64,000 nucleotides of DNA from Croceimicrobium sp965228705 (GTDB lineage: Bacteria; Bacteroidota; Bacteroidia; Flavobacteriales; Schleiferiaceae): NCBI RefSeq assembly GCF_965228705.1, contig NZ_OZ245832.1:2232001-2296000 (forward strand), written 5' to 3'. This document shows positions 17,000 through 25,379 of this stretch, piece after piece; positions within the stretch are counted from its first letter, which is position 1, and the number at the start of each line of letters is the position of its first letter. The translations under genes were made by a program, and so were the position numbers. Below the pieces are notes generated by a model that was not told the DNA's origin, did no database searches, and saw only the letters and a list, made by a program, of their open reading frames with translations.

Positions 17000-17512
17000 T
17001 TATTCGTCTTCTAAGTTTTCAATCACTTCATCGCTGATATCTACCTTTTCGCTTACATAAAGGGTTATCAGCTCACTCCCTTTATCAAACACTACGTCGA
17101 GGTTACGGCGTCTTGCCACTTCCTGCACAGCGTTGTATATCTTATCCTGAATTGGTTTGATTAGCTCCTGGCGTTTGCTGTAAATTTTGCCTTTTATACC
17201 AAAGTACAGTTGCTGCTTATTTTTCGCTTCTTCCTCCTTGGCTTTGATGGCGGCCTCTCTTTCGGCTTTCATCTCTTCGGTAAGAAGAACTTTCTCGGCT
17301 TCATAGGCCTTTCGCATAGCATCTGCTTCGCTGAGGAGGGCTTCAATTTCACTTTCCCAGGTACGACTAAGTTGATCCAATTGTTGTTGAGCTTTGGCGT
17401 ATTCGGGAATCTGCGTAAGCACATACTCCGAATCAACAATGCCGAATCGCTGTGCGCTAATCTGAAATCCAAAAACCAGACCAAAAAGAAGAAGCCAAAT
17501 TTTTCTATTCAT
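17000..17512 (-). CDS. OmpH/Skp family periplasmic chaperone, copy 1
   Basis: Started at the ATG at 17512 because MNRKIWLLLFGLVFGFQISAQ is a clean signal peptide; an ATG 15 bp upstream only adds five residues. The mature protein (about 150 residues) starts RFGIVDSEYVL, continues with a charged coiled coil (about residues 40-110) and ends with a strand-rich segment (LDVVFDKGSELITLYV). It is the Skp/OmpH fold. It is 72 bp from bamA, consistent with joint expression and a shared role in outer-membrane assembly. Confidence 0.9.
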   Translation of the reverse strand: MNRKIWLLLFGLVFGFQISAQRFGIVDSEYVLTQIPEYAKAQQQLDQLSRTWESEIEALLSEADAMRKAYEAEKVLLTEEMKAEREAAIKAKEEEAKNKQQLYFGIKGKIYSKRQELIKPIQDKIYNAVQEVARRRNLDVVFDKGSELITLYVSEKVDISDEVIENLEDE

Positions 17513-17584
17513 AGTTGCCGTTCGCAAATCGCCTTTTCTCGCTCAAAATGAAAGCTTTTCCGAGAGCGGGCGAAAATAGCTTAT

Positions 17585-20068
17585 TTAAAATTGTTGTCCA
17601 ATTATAAAGTGCGTATTCCAACCGCTTGGAGCTGTGGCACCCGGAATAGGATCAAATCCATAACCGAAGTCTACGCCCAGTAATCCGAACATAGGCATAA
17701 AGATGCGCACTCCAAAGCCAGCGGAACGCTTGAGGTTAAACGGCTCATAGTTCTGAAAAGTATCGTAGTTATTACCAGCTTCCAAAAATCCTAAGGTGAA
17801 TATCTGAGCACTGGGGTTTTCTGTAATTAAATAGCGTAATTCCAGGGTGAACTTATTGTACAATGCTCCCCCGATTTGAGAAACGGAAGTTGGTACAATT
17901 CGGTTGTTAGGATATCCGCGCAAGCCGATAATTTCACGTCCATCTAACACGAAGTTTTGCAGTCCATCACCTCCCACGAAGAATCGCTCAAAAGGAGGAA
18001 GCCCCACCTCAGAATTATAGGTTCCCAAGTAGCCAAATTCACCTGCGGCCTTAATTACCGTTTTCGGGAAGATCTCAGTAAACCAGGAGCTGTTCATTTT
18101 AATCTTATAATACTCTAACCACTCGTAGCGATCACTAGCATCGAGGGTGGAATAGTCTCTTCCATTGAGTAAGGATAATGGCAATGTAAACTCACCACTC
18201 AAATTAAAGAGATTACCCTTCCGGGGATAAATTGGGAAATCGACACTGTTTCTTCCCAAGGTGATTTTATAATTGATATTATTCACTCTTCCGTCTTCGA
18301 ACCGAATGCCACCTAAGGGATAATCCCTTAAACGATAGCGCTGAAAGTCAATCGCCTGATACAAGGTAAAGTAGTCATCCGGCCATTTTAGACGGCGGCC
18401 CAAACCTACCGTTGCCCCAGTGATAGAAAGACCTTGGTAATCAGGATCATCACTTGGTAAACCAGTAAGGTTCTGAATATTGTGATACACCGATACGGTT
18501 AATGAGTTTGGTTTCTTACCCCCTAACCAAGGCTCTGTAAAGGAGGCACTATAGGATTGGAAGAAGAGACCATTACTCTGAGCACGGAGGTTAATCGTTT
18601 GTCCATCACCCGCTGGTAAAGGCTGCCAGGCCGATTTCTTAAACATATTGCGTGCCGAGAAATTGTTAAAGTTCAATCCCAAAGTACCTACAATACGACC
18701 AGCTCCCCAGCCACCTTGTAGTTCTAACTGAGAAGTAGACTGTTCGGCAACGATGTACTGAATATCAACTGTTCCGGTTTCCGCATTGGGCTTGGGCTCC
18801 ACGTTCAATTTCTGTGGATCGAAGAAACCTAATTGCTGTAGTTCGCGCAAAGAACGCTGAATATCGCTACGACGGAAAAGCTCTCCGGGCTTGGTACGTA
18901 ACTCTCGTAGAATAACATGATCATTGGTACGGTCGTTACCCACCACTGTTACTTTATTGATGGTAGCCTGACGACCCTCTTGAATACGAATCTCCAGGTC
19001 GATGGTATCATTTTGCACATTTACCTCAACCGGAACCATATTAAAGAAAAGGTATCCATTGTCGAGGTATAAGGAAGATACATCACCTCCTTGAGGATCT
19101 ACGAACAAACGCTCATTGAGGAAGGAAGCATCGTATACATCGCCTTTCTGAATGGCCAAGACCTTTGAAAGCACTTCATCGGAATACTTTGAATTCCCCA
19201 ACCAGCTAATATCCCCGAAATAATATTTGGGCCCTTCTTTAACATAGATATCAATATTGATGCGATCATCATCCACGGCATAAATACTGTCTTTGATAAT
19301 CCGGGCATCTCTGAATCCTTCGGAATTGTATTTGGTAATGATCAGATCTTTATCGGCATCATAATCATCTTCAATAAGCTTAGAAGACTTAAAGATGTTC
19401 CAAATGCGACTGCGCACCGTCTCATCCATGGCCTTCCGCAATTTCTTATCGCTAATCTTCTCATTACCGATAAAATTGATGTTGCGAATTTTTACGCGCT
19501 CTCCCCGATCAACAATTATATCCAGGATCACCGAATTACTGCGGGTAGTATCGGCCTTTTTGCGCACTTCTACTTTTGTGTTCAGATATCCATCCTTCAC
19601 GAAGAAGTCGCGGGCAATATTGCGGGTATTTACAATCAAGTTTTCGGTAACAATTAAGCCACTACTCAGATCCAATTCATCGCGAAGATTATCGCGTTTG
19701 GTTTTGGAAAGCCCCTTAATACCGTATTTGGAAAGCTTGGGTAATTCTTTTAATCGAATTTCTAAAAAGACCAACTTCCCTTTAACCTCGGTTACATAGA
19801 TGCCAATATCATCGAAGAGCTTTTGACGCCATAGGTTTTCAATTGCCTTGGTGGTCGCATCACCCGGAAGGGTAATTTCTTGCCCCACCTGTAAGCCAGA
19901 GATTAAGGTAATAACTTGTTTATCGAGGTTGTCAGAACCGGTGATGCGTATACCGCCGATTTCGTATTTCACACCTGGTACTACCGTTACATCGCCGGTA
20001 ATTTGACCGATAAGATTCCAAGGTTGCAAGAGCAGAGCCAATGCCGCCAGCCGCAAGAGCTTATGCAT
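17585..20068 (-). CDS. bamA: Outer membrane protein assembly factor BamA
   Basis: An 827-residue Omp85 protein with a signal peptide (1 to about 21). Roughly residues 30-430 hold tandem POTRA domains, recognised by repeated DGYLNT/GFRDA-type turns and VDRGERV/VKEGPKYYFG segments. The C-terminal half is a 16-strand barrel with aromatic-ended strands, a conserved RGYPNNRI loop and a final aromatic residue. BamA folds and inserts beta-barrel proteins into the outer membrane; here that includes BamA clients such as the TonB receptor and PorV-like protein. It overlaps uppS by 8 bp, so the two are translated together. Confidence 0.95.
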   Translation of the reverse strand: MHKLLRLAALALLLQPWNLIGQITGDVTVVPGVKYEIGGIRITGSDNLDKQVITLISGLQVGQEITLPGDATTKAIENLWRQKLFDDIGIYVTEVKGKLVFLEIRLKELPKLSKYGIKGLSKTKRDNLRDELDLSSGLIVTENLIVNTRNIARDFFVKDGYLNTKVEVRKKADTTRSNSVILDIIVDRGERVKIRNINFIGNEKISDKKLRKAMDETVRSRIWNIFKSSKLIEDDYDADKDLIITKYNSEGFRDARIIKDSIYAVDDDRINIDIYVKEGPKYYFGDISWLGNSKYSDEVLSKVLAIQKGDVYDASFLNERLFVDPQGGDVSSLYLDNGYLFFNMVPVEVNVQNDTIDLEIRIQEGRQATINKVTVVGNDRTNDHVILRELRTKPGELFRRSDIQRSLRELQQLGFFDPQKLNVEPKPNAETGTVDIQYIVAEQSTSQLELQGGWGAGRIVGTLGLNFNNFSARNMFKKSAWQPLPAGDGQTINLRAQSNGLFFQSYSASFTEPWLGGKKPNSLTVSVYHNIQNLTGLPSDDPDYQGLSITGATVGLGRRLKWPDDYFTLYQAIDFQRYRLRDYPLGGIRFEDGRVNNINYKITLGRNSVDFPIYPRKGNLFNLSGEFTLPLSLLNGRDYSTLDASDRYEWLEYYKIKMNSSWFTEIFPKTVIKAAGEFGYLGTYNSEVGLPPFERFFVGGDGLQNFVLDGREIIGLRGYPNNRIVPTSVSQIGGALYNKFTLELRYLITENPSAQIFTLGFLEAGNNYDTFQNYEPFNLKRSAGFGVRIFMPMFGLLGVDFGYGFDPIPGATAPSGWNTHFIIGQQF

Positions 20069-20825
20069 TATGATAATCCGATTTTAATTGCTCACTAATT
20101 TTTCCAAAACGCCTCTCTCTGTTCCGATAATCCAGAATAGCATTGTAGAGGTCCTCAGCCTGAAAGTCGGGCCATAATTTAGGACTGAAATACAATTCCG
20201 AATAGGCTATCTGCCAAAGCAGATAATTACTGATGCGGTACTCATTGCTGGTCCGTATCAATAAATCGGGGTCGGGCATAGCTGCTGTATAGAGTTTGGA
20301 GGCCAGAGCTTCTTCATTAATACTATCCGCGGTGCGGATTCCCTCTGCTACTTCCTGGGCCAATTCGCGTGCTGCCCGGCTTAGCTCTTCCCGACTGCCA
20401 TAAGACAGGGCCAGGGTGAGGGTCATATGTTTATGATCTTTGGTAAGTTCGATCACTTCTTCTAATTCCTTGCGACAATTAGCCGGCAAAGATGTGGTAT
20501 CGCCGATAGCCTGCAAACGAATTTTATTATCGTTAAGGGTTTTTAACTCCTTCTTAAGACTGCTTACCAGCAAAGTCATCAGAGCTTTCACCTCAGTTTT
20601 AGGTCGATTCCAATTTTCGCTACTAAAAGCGTAAACCGTTAAGTACTTAATATTAACCTCTGCAGATGCAGTGGCAATGCGACGTAAGGCGTCTACTCCG
20701 TTTTCATGCCCGAGGGCTCGTAAAAATCCGCGTTTCTTAGCCCAACGACCATTGCCATCCATAATAATGGCTATATGCTCAGGCAGGTTTTTTAACGCTT
20801 TAACTTGTTCTTTGAGCTCAGACAT
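20061..20825 (-). CDS. uppS: Undecaprenyl diphosphate synthase (isoprenyl transferase)
   Basis: A 254-residue cis-prenyltransferase that makes the C55 lipid carrier for peptidoglycan and polysaccharide assembly. The catalytic Asp23 lies in IMDGNGRWAKKRG, followed by LTVYAFSSENW and the C-terminal PDLLIRTSNEYRISNYLLWQ and ELYF motifs. It is cytoplasmic and membrane-associated. The gene is 8 bp after the DUF6089 gene and overlaps bamA, so lipid-carrier supply and outer-membrane assembly are expressed together. Confidence 0.96.
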   Translation of the reverse strand: MSELKEQVKALKNLPEHIAIIMDGNGRWAKKRGFLRALGHENGVDALRRIATASAEVNIKYLTVYAFSSENWNRPKTEVKALMTLLVSSLKKELKTLNDNKIRLQAIGDTTSLPANCRKELEEVIELTKDHKHMTLTLALSYGSREELSRAARELAQEVAEGIRTADSINEEALASKLYTAAMPDPDLLIRTSNEYRISNYLLWQIAYSELYFSPKLWPDFQAEDLYNAILDYRNRERRFGKISEQLKSDYHNA

Positions 20826-20833
20826 CCAGTTCC

Positions 20834-21658
20834 TTATTTACCAATGAAGTTTGCACATTTCTCGTACAGCTCACCAAATTTAAATTGCAGGGTAAGCCCG
20901 GTAAATATGTACCAATCGCGATTGGTGGGGTCCCCGCGTAAAATATTCTCTTTGTTGCTCTGACTTAAACTGCGATCGGCTAAGGTCGCAGATAATTCTG
21001 AAACTTCATTGGTTAAGACCACGGGATCGGCGTAATAGCCGCTCACATCATCCAGGTAATCGGTATAGGTATTTCGAAAGCTACTTTCAATAGCTATTGA
21101 GGTAAATCTTCCTAATCCCCATTTATAACCCAAACTAAATACAAAGTAGGAACTTGCAGTAGCATAGGGCGAACCCCGACCTAAGGATGTACCCTGACCC
21201 TCAGTACGCAAGGGCCTTAAGGCAATCCAATCACCATTGTAATTGGCCTCTGGGTTAAAGCTGAAAATGCCGAAGCCAGCATTGATATAAGGAGTATGAT
21301 TAAGCTTGGTACCAGGTTCAAATTCGAAGAAATTAAACTCCGCTGCCACATAGGCTTCCCAAATCTCAGAGCGGAAATTTAAATTACGCTCCTTGCGCTC
21401 ATCCAGGGTAGAATTCGCATCATCGGCGGCAATCATCCCATAATTCCCCTGGAAGCGTATTGACCAATAGCGATTGAAGTTATAACGAAACAAAATCCCT
21501 GCATGATAGCCACGCGGAACATCAATTCGATAGGGACCTACATCGCCCAAAAAATTGGAACCACCACCATTAATACCTGCCTCTAAATACTGTGCAGTAC
21601 TGCATAGCGGCAGAATTAAAAGCAGTATGCTTTTGATTATGAAAGATTTATGCTTCAT
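20834..21658 (-). CDS. DUF6089 family outer-membrane beta-barrel protein
   Basis: A 274-residue protein with a signal peptide ending near CSTAQY, then LEAGINGGGSNFLGDVG, the opening typical of DUF6089. Alternating hydrophobic strands, including FRYNFNRYWSIRFQGNYG and FVFSLGYKWGLG, suggest an 8-stranded barrel. Its position between nadK and uppS/bamA is conserved in many Flavobacteriales. Its function is not known; the context suggests a role in envelope biogenesis. It has its own promoter. Confidence 0.85.
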   Translation of the reverse strand: MKHKSFIIKSILLLILPLCSTAQYLEAGINGGGSNFLGDVGPYRIDVPRGYHAGILFRYNFNRYWSIRFQGNYGMIAADDANSTLDERKERNLNFRSEIWEAYVAAEFNFFEFEPGTKLNHTPYINAGFGIFSFNPEANYNGDWIALRPLRTEGQGTSLGRGSPYATASSYFVFSLGYKWGLGRFTSIAIESSFRNTYTDYLDDVSGYYADPVVLTNEVSELSATLADRSLSQSNKENILRGDPTNRDWYIFTGLTLQFKFGELYEKCANFIGK

Positions 21659-21669
21659 TTTTGGGAGCG

Positions 21670-21677
21670 CAAATATA
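21670..21677 (-). promoter_or_regulatory. -7 promoter element of the DUF6089-uppS-bamA operon
   Basis: On the minus strand TATATTTG matches TAnnTTTG and is 11 nt from the DUF6089 start codon. No good -33 element is visible. It would drive the DUF6089, uppS, bamA and ompH genes separately from nadK. Confidence 0.5.
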
Positions 21678-21703
21678 AATAAATCAAGGGTATAGATAAG
21701 TTT

Positions 21704-22582
21704 TTAGTTTCTTTTATCCATTCCCCACATCAGCTTATTGCGCAAGGTCTTGGCAAAGGTGTGGTCGGCAGTTTCTACCAGAGCAATACTAAAATCCGCT
21801 TTTCGAATTTTCAGGGGCTCCCCATTGCGAATGGAATAGATCCTGGAATCCAGGGAAACCAAATTCCATTCCTCCCGACTGTGCACCTTCAACTCGATCT
21901 CACAGCTGTTCGGGATAACGAAAGGTCGGGCGGTGAGATTGTGTGGTGCAATTGGCGTTAGCACCAAAGTTTCGGAACCCGGCATCATAATTGGCCCATT
22001 GCAGGATAATGAATATCCTGTACTACCGGTTGGAGTGGCGATAATCAAGCCATCCGCCCAATAATTATTAAAGAACTCTCCATTAATGGAAACCTCAACG
22101 GTAACCATGGCGGTAGTGTCTTTTCGACTTACAGTAATCTCATTTAAAGCAAAAGGCAGATCCAAATCCAGGGCTTTGGATTCCATATGCAATAAGCGAC
22201 GATGACTCAATTGATAATCCTTCCGGAAAAGGGCCTCCAGACTCTCTTCTATTTTCTGGCGATTTACATTGGATAAGAATCCCAATCGACCGGTATTAAT
22301 CCCTAAAATCGGAATGCCGCTATCGCGAACTAAGGTGGCCGCATCGAGGATAGTGCCATCTCCACCAATGGTGATTAAGAAATCGGGAGCATACTCTTGT
22401 AAATCCTGACTGCTTCGAAATTCTTCAAATTCCAATCCTAAATCACAATGCTCCTTGATATAGGTATTTAAGCGGTGAAAGACCTTAAAGTCCACACCCG
22501 ACTCGATCAATATCGAATGTAAGTTCTCGATATCATCCCGCGCTTCGGCCGTGATCTTTTTACCGTATACCGCTAATCTCAT
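21704..22582 (-). CDS. nadK: NAD kinase
   Basis: A 292-residue cytoplasmic enzyme that phosphorylates NAD to NADP. It has the GGDGT motif (residues 73-77), the NTGRLGFLSN segment, and the C-terminal TPTGSTGYSLS plus SETLVLTPIAPH motifs that build the nucleotide site. The start codon overlaps the stop of the CBS gene by 1 bp, indicating translational coupling. Confidence 0.96.
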   Translation of the reverse strand: MRLAVYGKKITAEARDDIENLHSILIESGVDFKVFHRLNTYIKEHCDLGLEFEEFRSSQDLQEYAPDFLITIGGDGTILDAATLVRDSGIPILGINTGRLGFLSNVNRQKIEESLEALFRKDYQLSHRRLLHMESKALDLDLPFALNEITVSRKDTTAMVTVEVSINGEFFNNYWADGLIIATPTGSTGYSLSCNGPIMMPGSETLVLTPIAPHNLTARPFVIPNSCEIELKVHSREEWNLVSLDSRIYSIRNGEPLKIRKADFSIALVETADHTFAKTLRNKLMWGMDKRN

Positions 22583-23241
22583 TAGATATTCAGGTATTTC
22601 ATCAAACCTTCGTAGCGATCAGAAGCTGTATCATCAAATAAACTTTCATGATAAAGCTCCACTACCTCATATTGGTATCGCTCAAAAGCTTTTACGATGC
22701 GACTCAAATCCTGTTGATTGATTTTCAGGGCTACATTAATAAATTCATTCCCTTGAGAACGTAATTGCAGGCCTAAAATCAAGGCATCCTCGGACTCTAC
22801 AATTTGCGCAATCTGAGAGATATGGTAATCCCGAATTGGCAAACGCAATACCACCACACCACCGCGCTCAGCATAAGAGACCTGGCGACCTAAATCCCAC
22901 ATTAATTCTTGTGGTGAGACATAACCGATATACTGACCTTGTTCATCAATTACAGGCAGGCAGGTTAAATTCCCCTCTCCAATCACTTGAATAGCCTCAT
23001 AGAGATGGGTATCAGCCTGCACTTTATAAGGCTTAATCACCTTAAGATGCTTTTCCAAGGTATCCTGATCATTTTGGATATCCAGCAGATCATCTTCAGA
23101 GATCAGCCCTAAATAAATACCCTCATGCATTACCGGTAAATGGCTGCATTTCAACTCCTCCATAGCCAACATAATATCCGCTACTCGCTCCCCGGTACTC
23201 AGGGGTTTAAAATCATTCAGAATGTGATCTCTTACTCTCAT
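22582..23241 (-). CDS. CBS-domain protein
   Basis: I start the gene at the ATG at 23241 (MRVRDHILNDF, 219 residues). The ATG 15 bp upstream falls inside a perfect -7 promoter element and would not be transcribed. The protein has two CBS modules (about residues 12-60 and 70-130: HLPVMHEGIYLGLISEDDL and CLPVIDEQGQYIGYVSPQEL), then an ACT-like C-terminal region of about 75 residues. CBS pairs bind adenine nucleotides and act as regulatory sensors. Tight coupling to nadK hints at an NAD(P)- or energy-related role (inference). Confidence 0.85.
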   Translation of the reverse strand: MRVRDHILNDFKPLSTGERVADIMLAMEELKCSHLPVMHEGIYLGLISEDDLLDIQNDQDTLEKHLKVIKPYKVQADTHLYEAIQVIGEGNLTCLPVIDEQGQYIGYVSPQELMWDLGRQVSYAERGGVVVLRLPIRDYHISQIAQIVESEDALILGLQLRSQGNEFINVALKINQQDLSRIVKAFERYQYEVVELYHESLFDDTASDRYEGLMKYLNI

Positions 23242-23249
23242 ATTCAAAG

Positions 23250-23257
23250 CAAACATA
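23250..23257 (-). promoter_or_regulatory. -7 promoter element of the CBS-nadK genes
   Basis: TATGTTTG on the minus strand matches TAnnTTTG. The ATG at 23241 begins 8 nt downstream, so the transcript would have almost no leader. It contains the next upstream ATG, which argues against that start. Confidence 0.5.
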
Positions 23258-23263
23258 AGGCTT

Positions 23264-23271
23264 TATCTTTG
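23264..23271 (+). promoter_or_regulatory. -7 promoter element of pdxJ
   Basis: TATCTTTG matches TAnnTTTG and is 6 nt before the pdxJ ATG, so a leaderless or near-leaderless transcript is expected. It lies 6 bp from the divergent -7 element of the CBS gene. Confidence 0.55.
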
Positions 23272-23277
23272 CCAACC

Positions 23278-24000
23278 ATGACAAAGCTTTCCGTTAACAT
23301 TAATAAAATTGCAACCCTGCGCAATGCCCGGGGAGGCAATGTTCCAGATTTGATTCTGGCGGCTCAAAATTGTGAGCGTTTCGGCGCCCAGGGAATCACG
23401 GTTCACCCGCGTCCTGATGAACGCCATATACGTTATAATGACGTTCGTGAACTCACAAAAGTTGTCTCAACCGAATTTAATATCGAAGGATATCCCTCGG
23501 AAGATTTCATTGCTTTGGTTTTAGAAGCTGCTCCGGCTCAAGTCACTTTGGTTCCAGATCCACCCGGGGTACTAACCTCTAATGCTGGCTGGAATGCCAT
23601 TGAAAACCAAGCCTTTTTAAAAAAGGTGATCCCTACTTTCAAAAACGCAGGGATACGAGTTTCGGTATTCATGGAATGTGATCCGGAACAAATAAAATCA
23701 GTAGCCCAAACCGGCACCGATCGCATTGAATTATACACGGAAGATTATGCCCGTGAGTACCCCAATAATCCAGAAGCAGCAGTTAAAGCTTATCGCGAAG
23801 CGGCCCTCCTGGCACATGAGCTGGGCTTGGGGATAAATGCCGGTCATGATTTGGACTTAAACAACCTTCGCTACTTCACAAAAGAAGTCCCTCATTTAGC
23901 CGAGGTATCTATTGGTCATGCTTTAATTTCGGATGCACTGTACCTCGGTTTAGAAAACACTATTCAGCGCTACCTGCGGGAAATTGAAATGGCCCAATGA
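23278..24000 (+). CDS. pdxJ: Pyridoxine 5'-phosphate synthase
   Basis: A 240-residue TIM-barrel enzyme that joins 3-amino-2-oxopropyl phosphate and deoxyxylulose 5-phosphate to give pyridoxine 5'-phosphate. It begins KLSVNINKIATLRNARGG and contains TVHPRPDERHIRYNDV, VTLVPDPP and GLGINAGHDLDLNNL, all PdxJ hallmarks. An ATG further upstream (23140) would extend into the divergent CBS gene and past the promoter, so the ATG at 23278 is preferred. It overlaps the carboxypeptidase gene by 4 bp. Confidence 0.96.
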   Translation: MTKLSVNINKIATLRNARGGNVPDLILAAQNCERFGAQGITVHPRPDERHIRYNDVRELTKVVSTEFNIEGYPSEDFIALVLEAAPAQVTLVPDPPGVLTSNAGWNAIENQAFLKKVIPTFKNAGIRVSVFMECDPEQIKSVAQTGTDRIELYTEDYAREYPNNPEAAVKAYREAALLAHELGLGINAGHDLDLNNLRYFTKEVPHLAEVSIGHALISDALYLGLENTIQRYLREIEMAQ

Positions 24001-24923
24001 TTCGTCCGGCGTCACTCCAAAAAGGTGATCGAATTCGCATCGTAGCACCAGCCCGAAAAATTAGTCGGGAAGAATTACAGCCTGCCTTGGACCAAATAGC
24101 AGCCTGGGGCTATGAGGCTTTCTTCACGGAAAATCTATTTGCTGAGGAACATCAATTTGCGGGTAGTGATGCCATTCGAATCGCCGACTTTCAAGCGGCC
24201 TTAGATGATCCTGATTGCCGCGCCATTCTGTGTGCTCGGGGCGGATATGGATCCGTGCGCTTAATTGATCAGCTCAATTTTGAAGCCTTTGAGGAGAGTC
24301 CTAAATGGCTGGTAGGATACAGCGATATCACCGTTTTTCACAGCGCCCTACACAATCTGGGCTATGCCAGCTTGCATGCGTCGATGCCCATTAATTTCAA
24401 AGGAAATAGTGAGGCGGCATTAGTAAGTATGCAAAAGGCTTTAGCTGGAGAAAACTATTCCATTAGCGCTCCATTGCATGCTTTTAATAAAGTAGGCACA
24501 GTAAAGGCGCCCGTTTGTGGTGGTAATCTCAGTATGCTTTACAGTCTATTAGGCTCAAAGGAAAGTTTAGATACCGGTGGTAAAATCCTCTTTTTGGAAG
24601 ACCTGGACGAATACCTCTATCATATCGATCGCATGCTTTTTAATCTTCGTCGAAATGGCTATTTGGACAATTTAGCGGGAATTATAATTGGCGGCATGAG
24701 CGATATGAATGATAACAGCATTCCCTTTGGTGAAAGCGCCGAGGAAATAATACATCGTCATTTTAAGGATTTGAATATCCCTATTGCCTTTGGAGTGCCC
24801 GCCGGACATTTAAGCGATAATCAAGCGTTTATCTTTGGATTAGAAATTGAGCTATCGGTAGCTTCGCAGGAAACCTTAATACGTTTTCCGCATGCATCCG
24901 AATCAAAAACTGGGGCAGAGTAG
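23997..24923 (+). CDS. LD-carboxypeptidase (peptidase S66, LdcA-like)
   Basis: A 308-residue enzyme of the S66 family, which trims the terminal D-Ala from tetrapeptides during murein recycling. The N-terminal RIVAPARKIS and CARGGYGSVRLID motifs are present, with the catalytic Ser109 in GYSDIT. The second half has CGGNLSMLYSLLG and a GVPAGHLSDN segment that carries the His of the triad. No signal peptide is seen, fitting a cytoplasmic LdcA. It overlaps pdxJ by 4 bp and yraN by 32 bp. Confidence 0.93.
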   Translation: MIRPASLQKGDRIRIVAPARKISREELQPALDQIAAWGYEAFFTENLFAEEHQFAGSDAIRIADFQAALDDPDCRAILCARGGYGSVRLIDQLNFEAFEESPKWLVGYSDITVFHSALHNLGYASLHASMPINFKGNSEAALVSMQKALAGENYSISAPLHAFNKVGTVKAPVCGGNLSMLYSLLGSKESLDTGGKILFLEDLDEYLYHIDRMLFNLRRNGYLDNLAGIIIGGMSDMNDNSIPFGESAEEIIHRHFKDLNIPIAFGVPAGHLSDNQAFIFGLEIELSVASQETLIRFPHASESKTGAE

Positions 24924-25248
24924 CGAAACTGCTGCCGCGCGCTATCTACTCTCCCATAATTACCAATTACTGGAACAAAATTGGCGCTTCCGCCGCAAGG
25001 AAGTAGACCTTATTGCGATAGATAAGGAGTGCTTAGTAATAATCGAAGTAAAAGCACGCAGCTCCAATCGCTTTGGGGAGGCCTGGGAATTCGTAAACCA
25101 GCAAAAGCAAAAATTCCTGATTAGTGCCGCTAATCAATATGTAGAGCAAATCAACTGGCAGGGAATGACTCGCTTCGATATCATTGGCATTTGCCTTAAT
25201 CCCTATGGCTTACGACATATTGAAGATGCTTTTTACCCCGGCCTTTAA
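24892..25248 (+). CDS. YraN family putative endonuclease
   Basis: A 118-residue UPF0102/YraN protein with a PD-(D/E)xK nuclease-like core: E37-V-D39, then strand CLVIIEVK with E52 and K54. The opening LGQSSETAAARYLL is typical of the family, so the start is right although it overlaps the preceding gene by 32 bp. Members are predicted nucleases related to Holliday-junction resolvases but have no proven role. Confidence 0.9.
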   Translation: MHPNQKLGQSSETAAARYLLSHNYQLLEQNWRFRRKEVDLIAIDKECLVIIEVKARSSNRFGEAWEFVNQQKQKFLISAANQYVEQINWQGMTRFDIIGICLNPYGLRHIEDAFYPGL

Positions 25249-25273
25249 AGTCTTGATTTTCAGTAAAAGATAT

Positions 25274-25304
25274 TTTGCCGCGTGTTGAATTAAATGTACT
25301 TTTG
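25274..25304 (+). promoter_or_regulatory. Promoter of the pseudouridine synthase gene
   Basis: TTTG at 25274-25277 (-33) and TACTTTTG at 25297-25304 (-7) are separated by 19 nt, a near-ideal Bacteroidota promoter. The start codon is 75 nt further on, which makes this the longest leader among the promoters recognised here. Confidence 0.65.
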
Positions 25305-25308
25305 CCGG

Positions 25309-25379
25309 CCGAAAATAAGCCTGAAGCGTTCCCGGTGTGAACCGGCAGTGGCGATAAGGGCTGTGCAAAATTTAAACGC
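25309..25379 (+). other. Candidate structured 5' leader RNA of the pseudouridine synthase gene
   Basis: Between the predicted transcription start and the ATG, the leader can form a hairpin CCGGT-GTGA-ACCGG (25332-25345) closed by a GNRA-type tetraloop, enclosed by a weaker AGCCT/GGGCT pairing (25318-25322 with 25358-25362). The last 17 nt before the ATG are A/T-rich and unpaired. It does not match a riboswitch class I know. The gene product binds structured rRNA, so autoregulation is conceivable but unproven. Confidence 0.35.

Noticed and set aside
25309..25379. Leader as a small SRP RNA, tmRNA or known riboswitch
   Set aside because: The hairpin sequence and layout do not match the conserved cores I know, and the segment ends at a start codon. 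Kept only as an unclassified leader.
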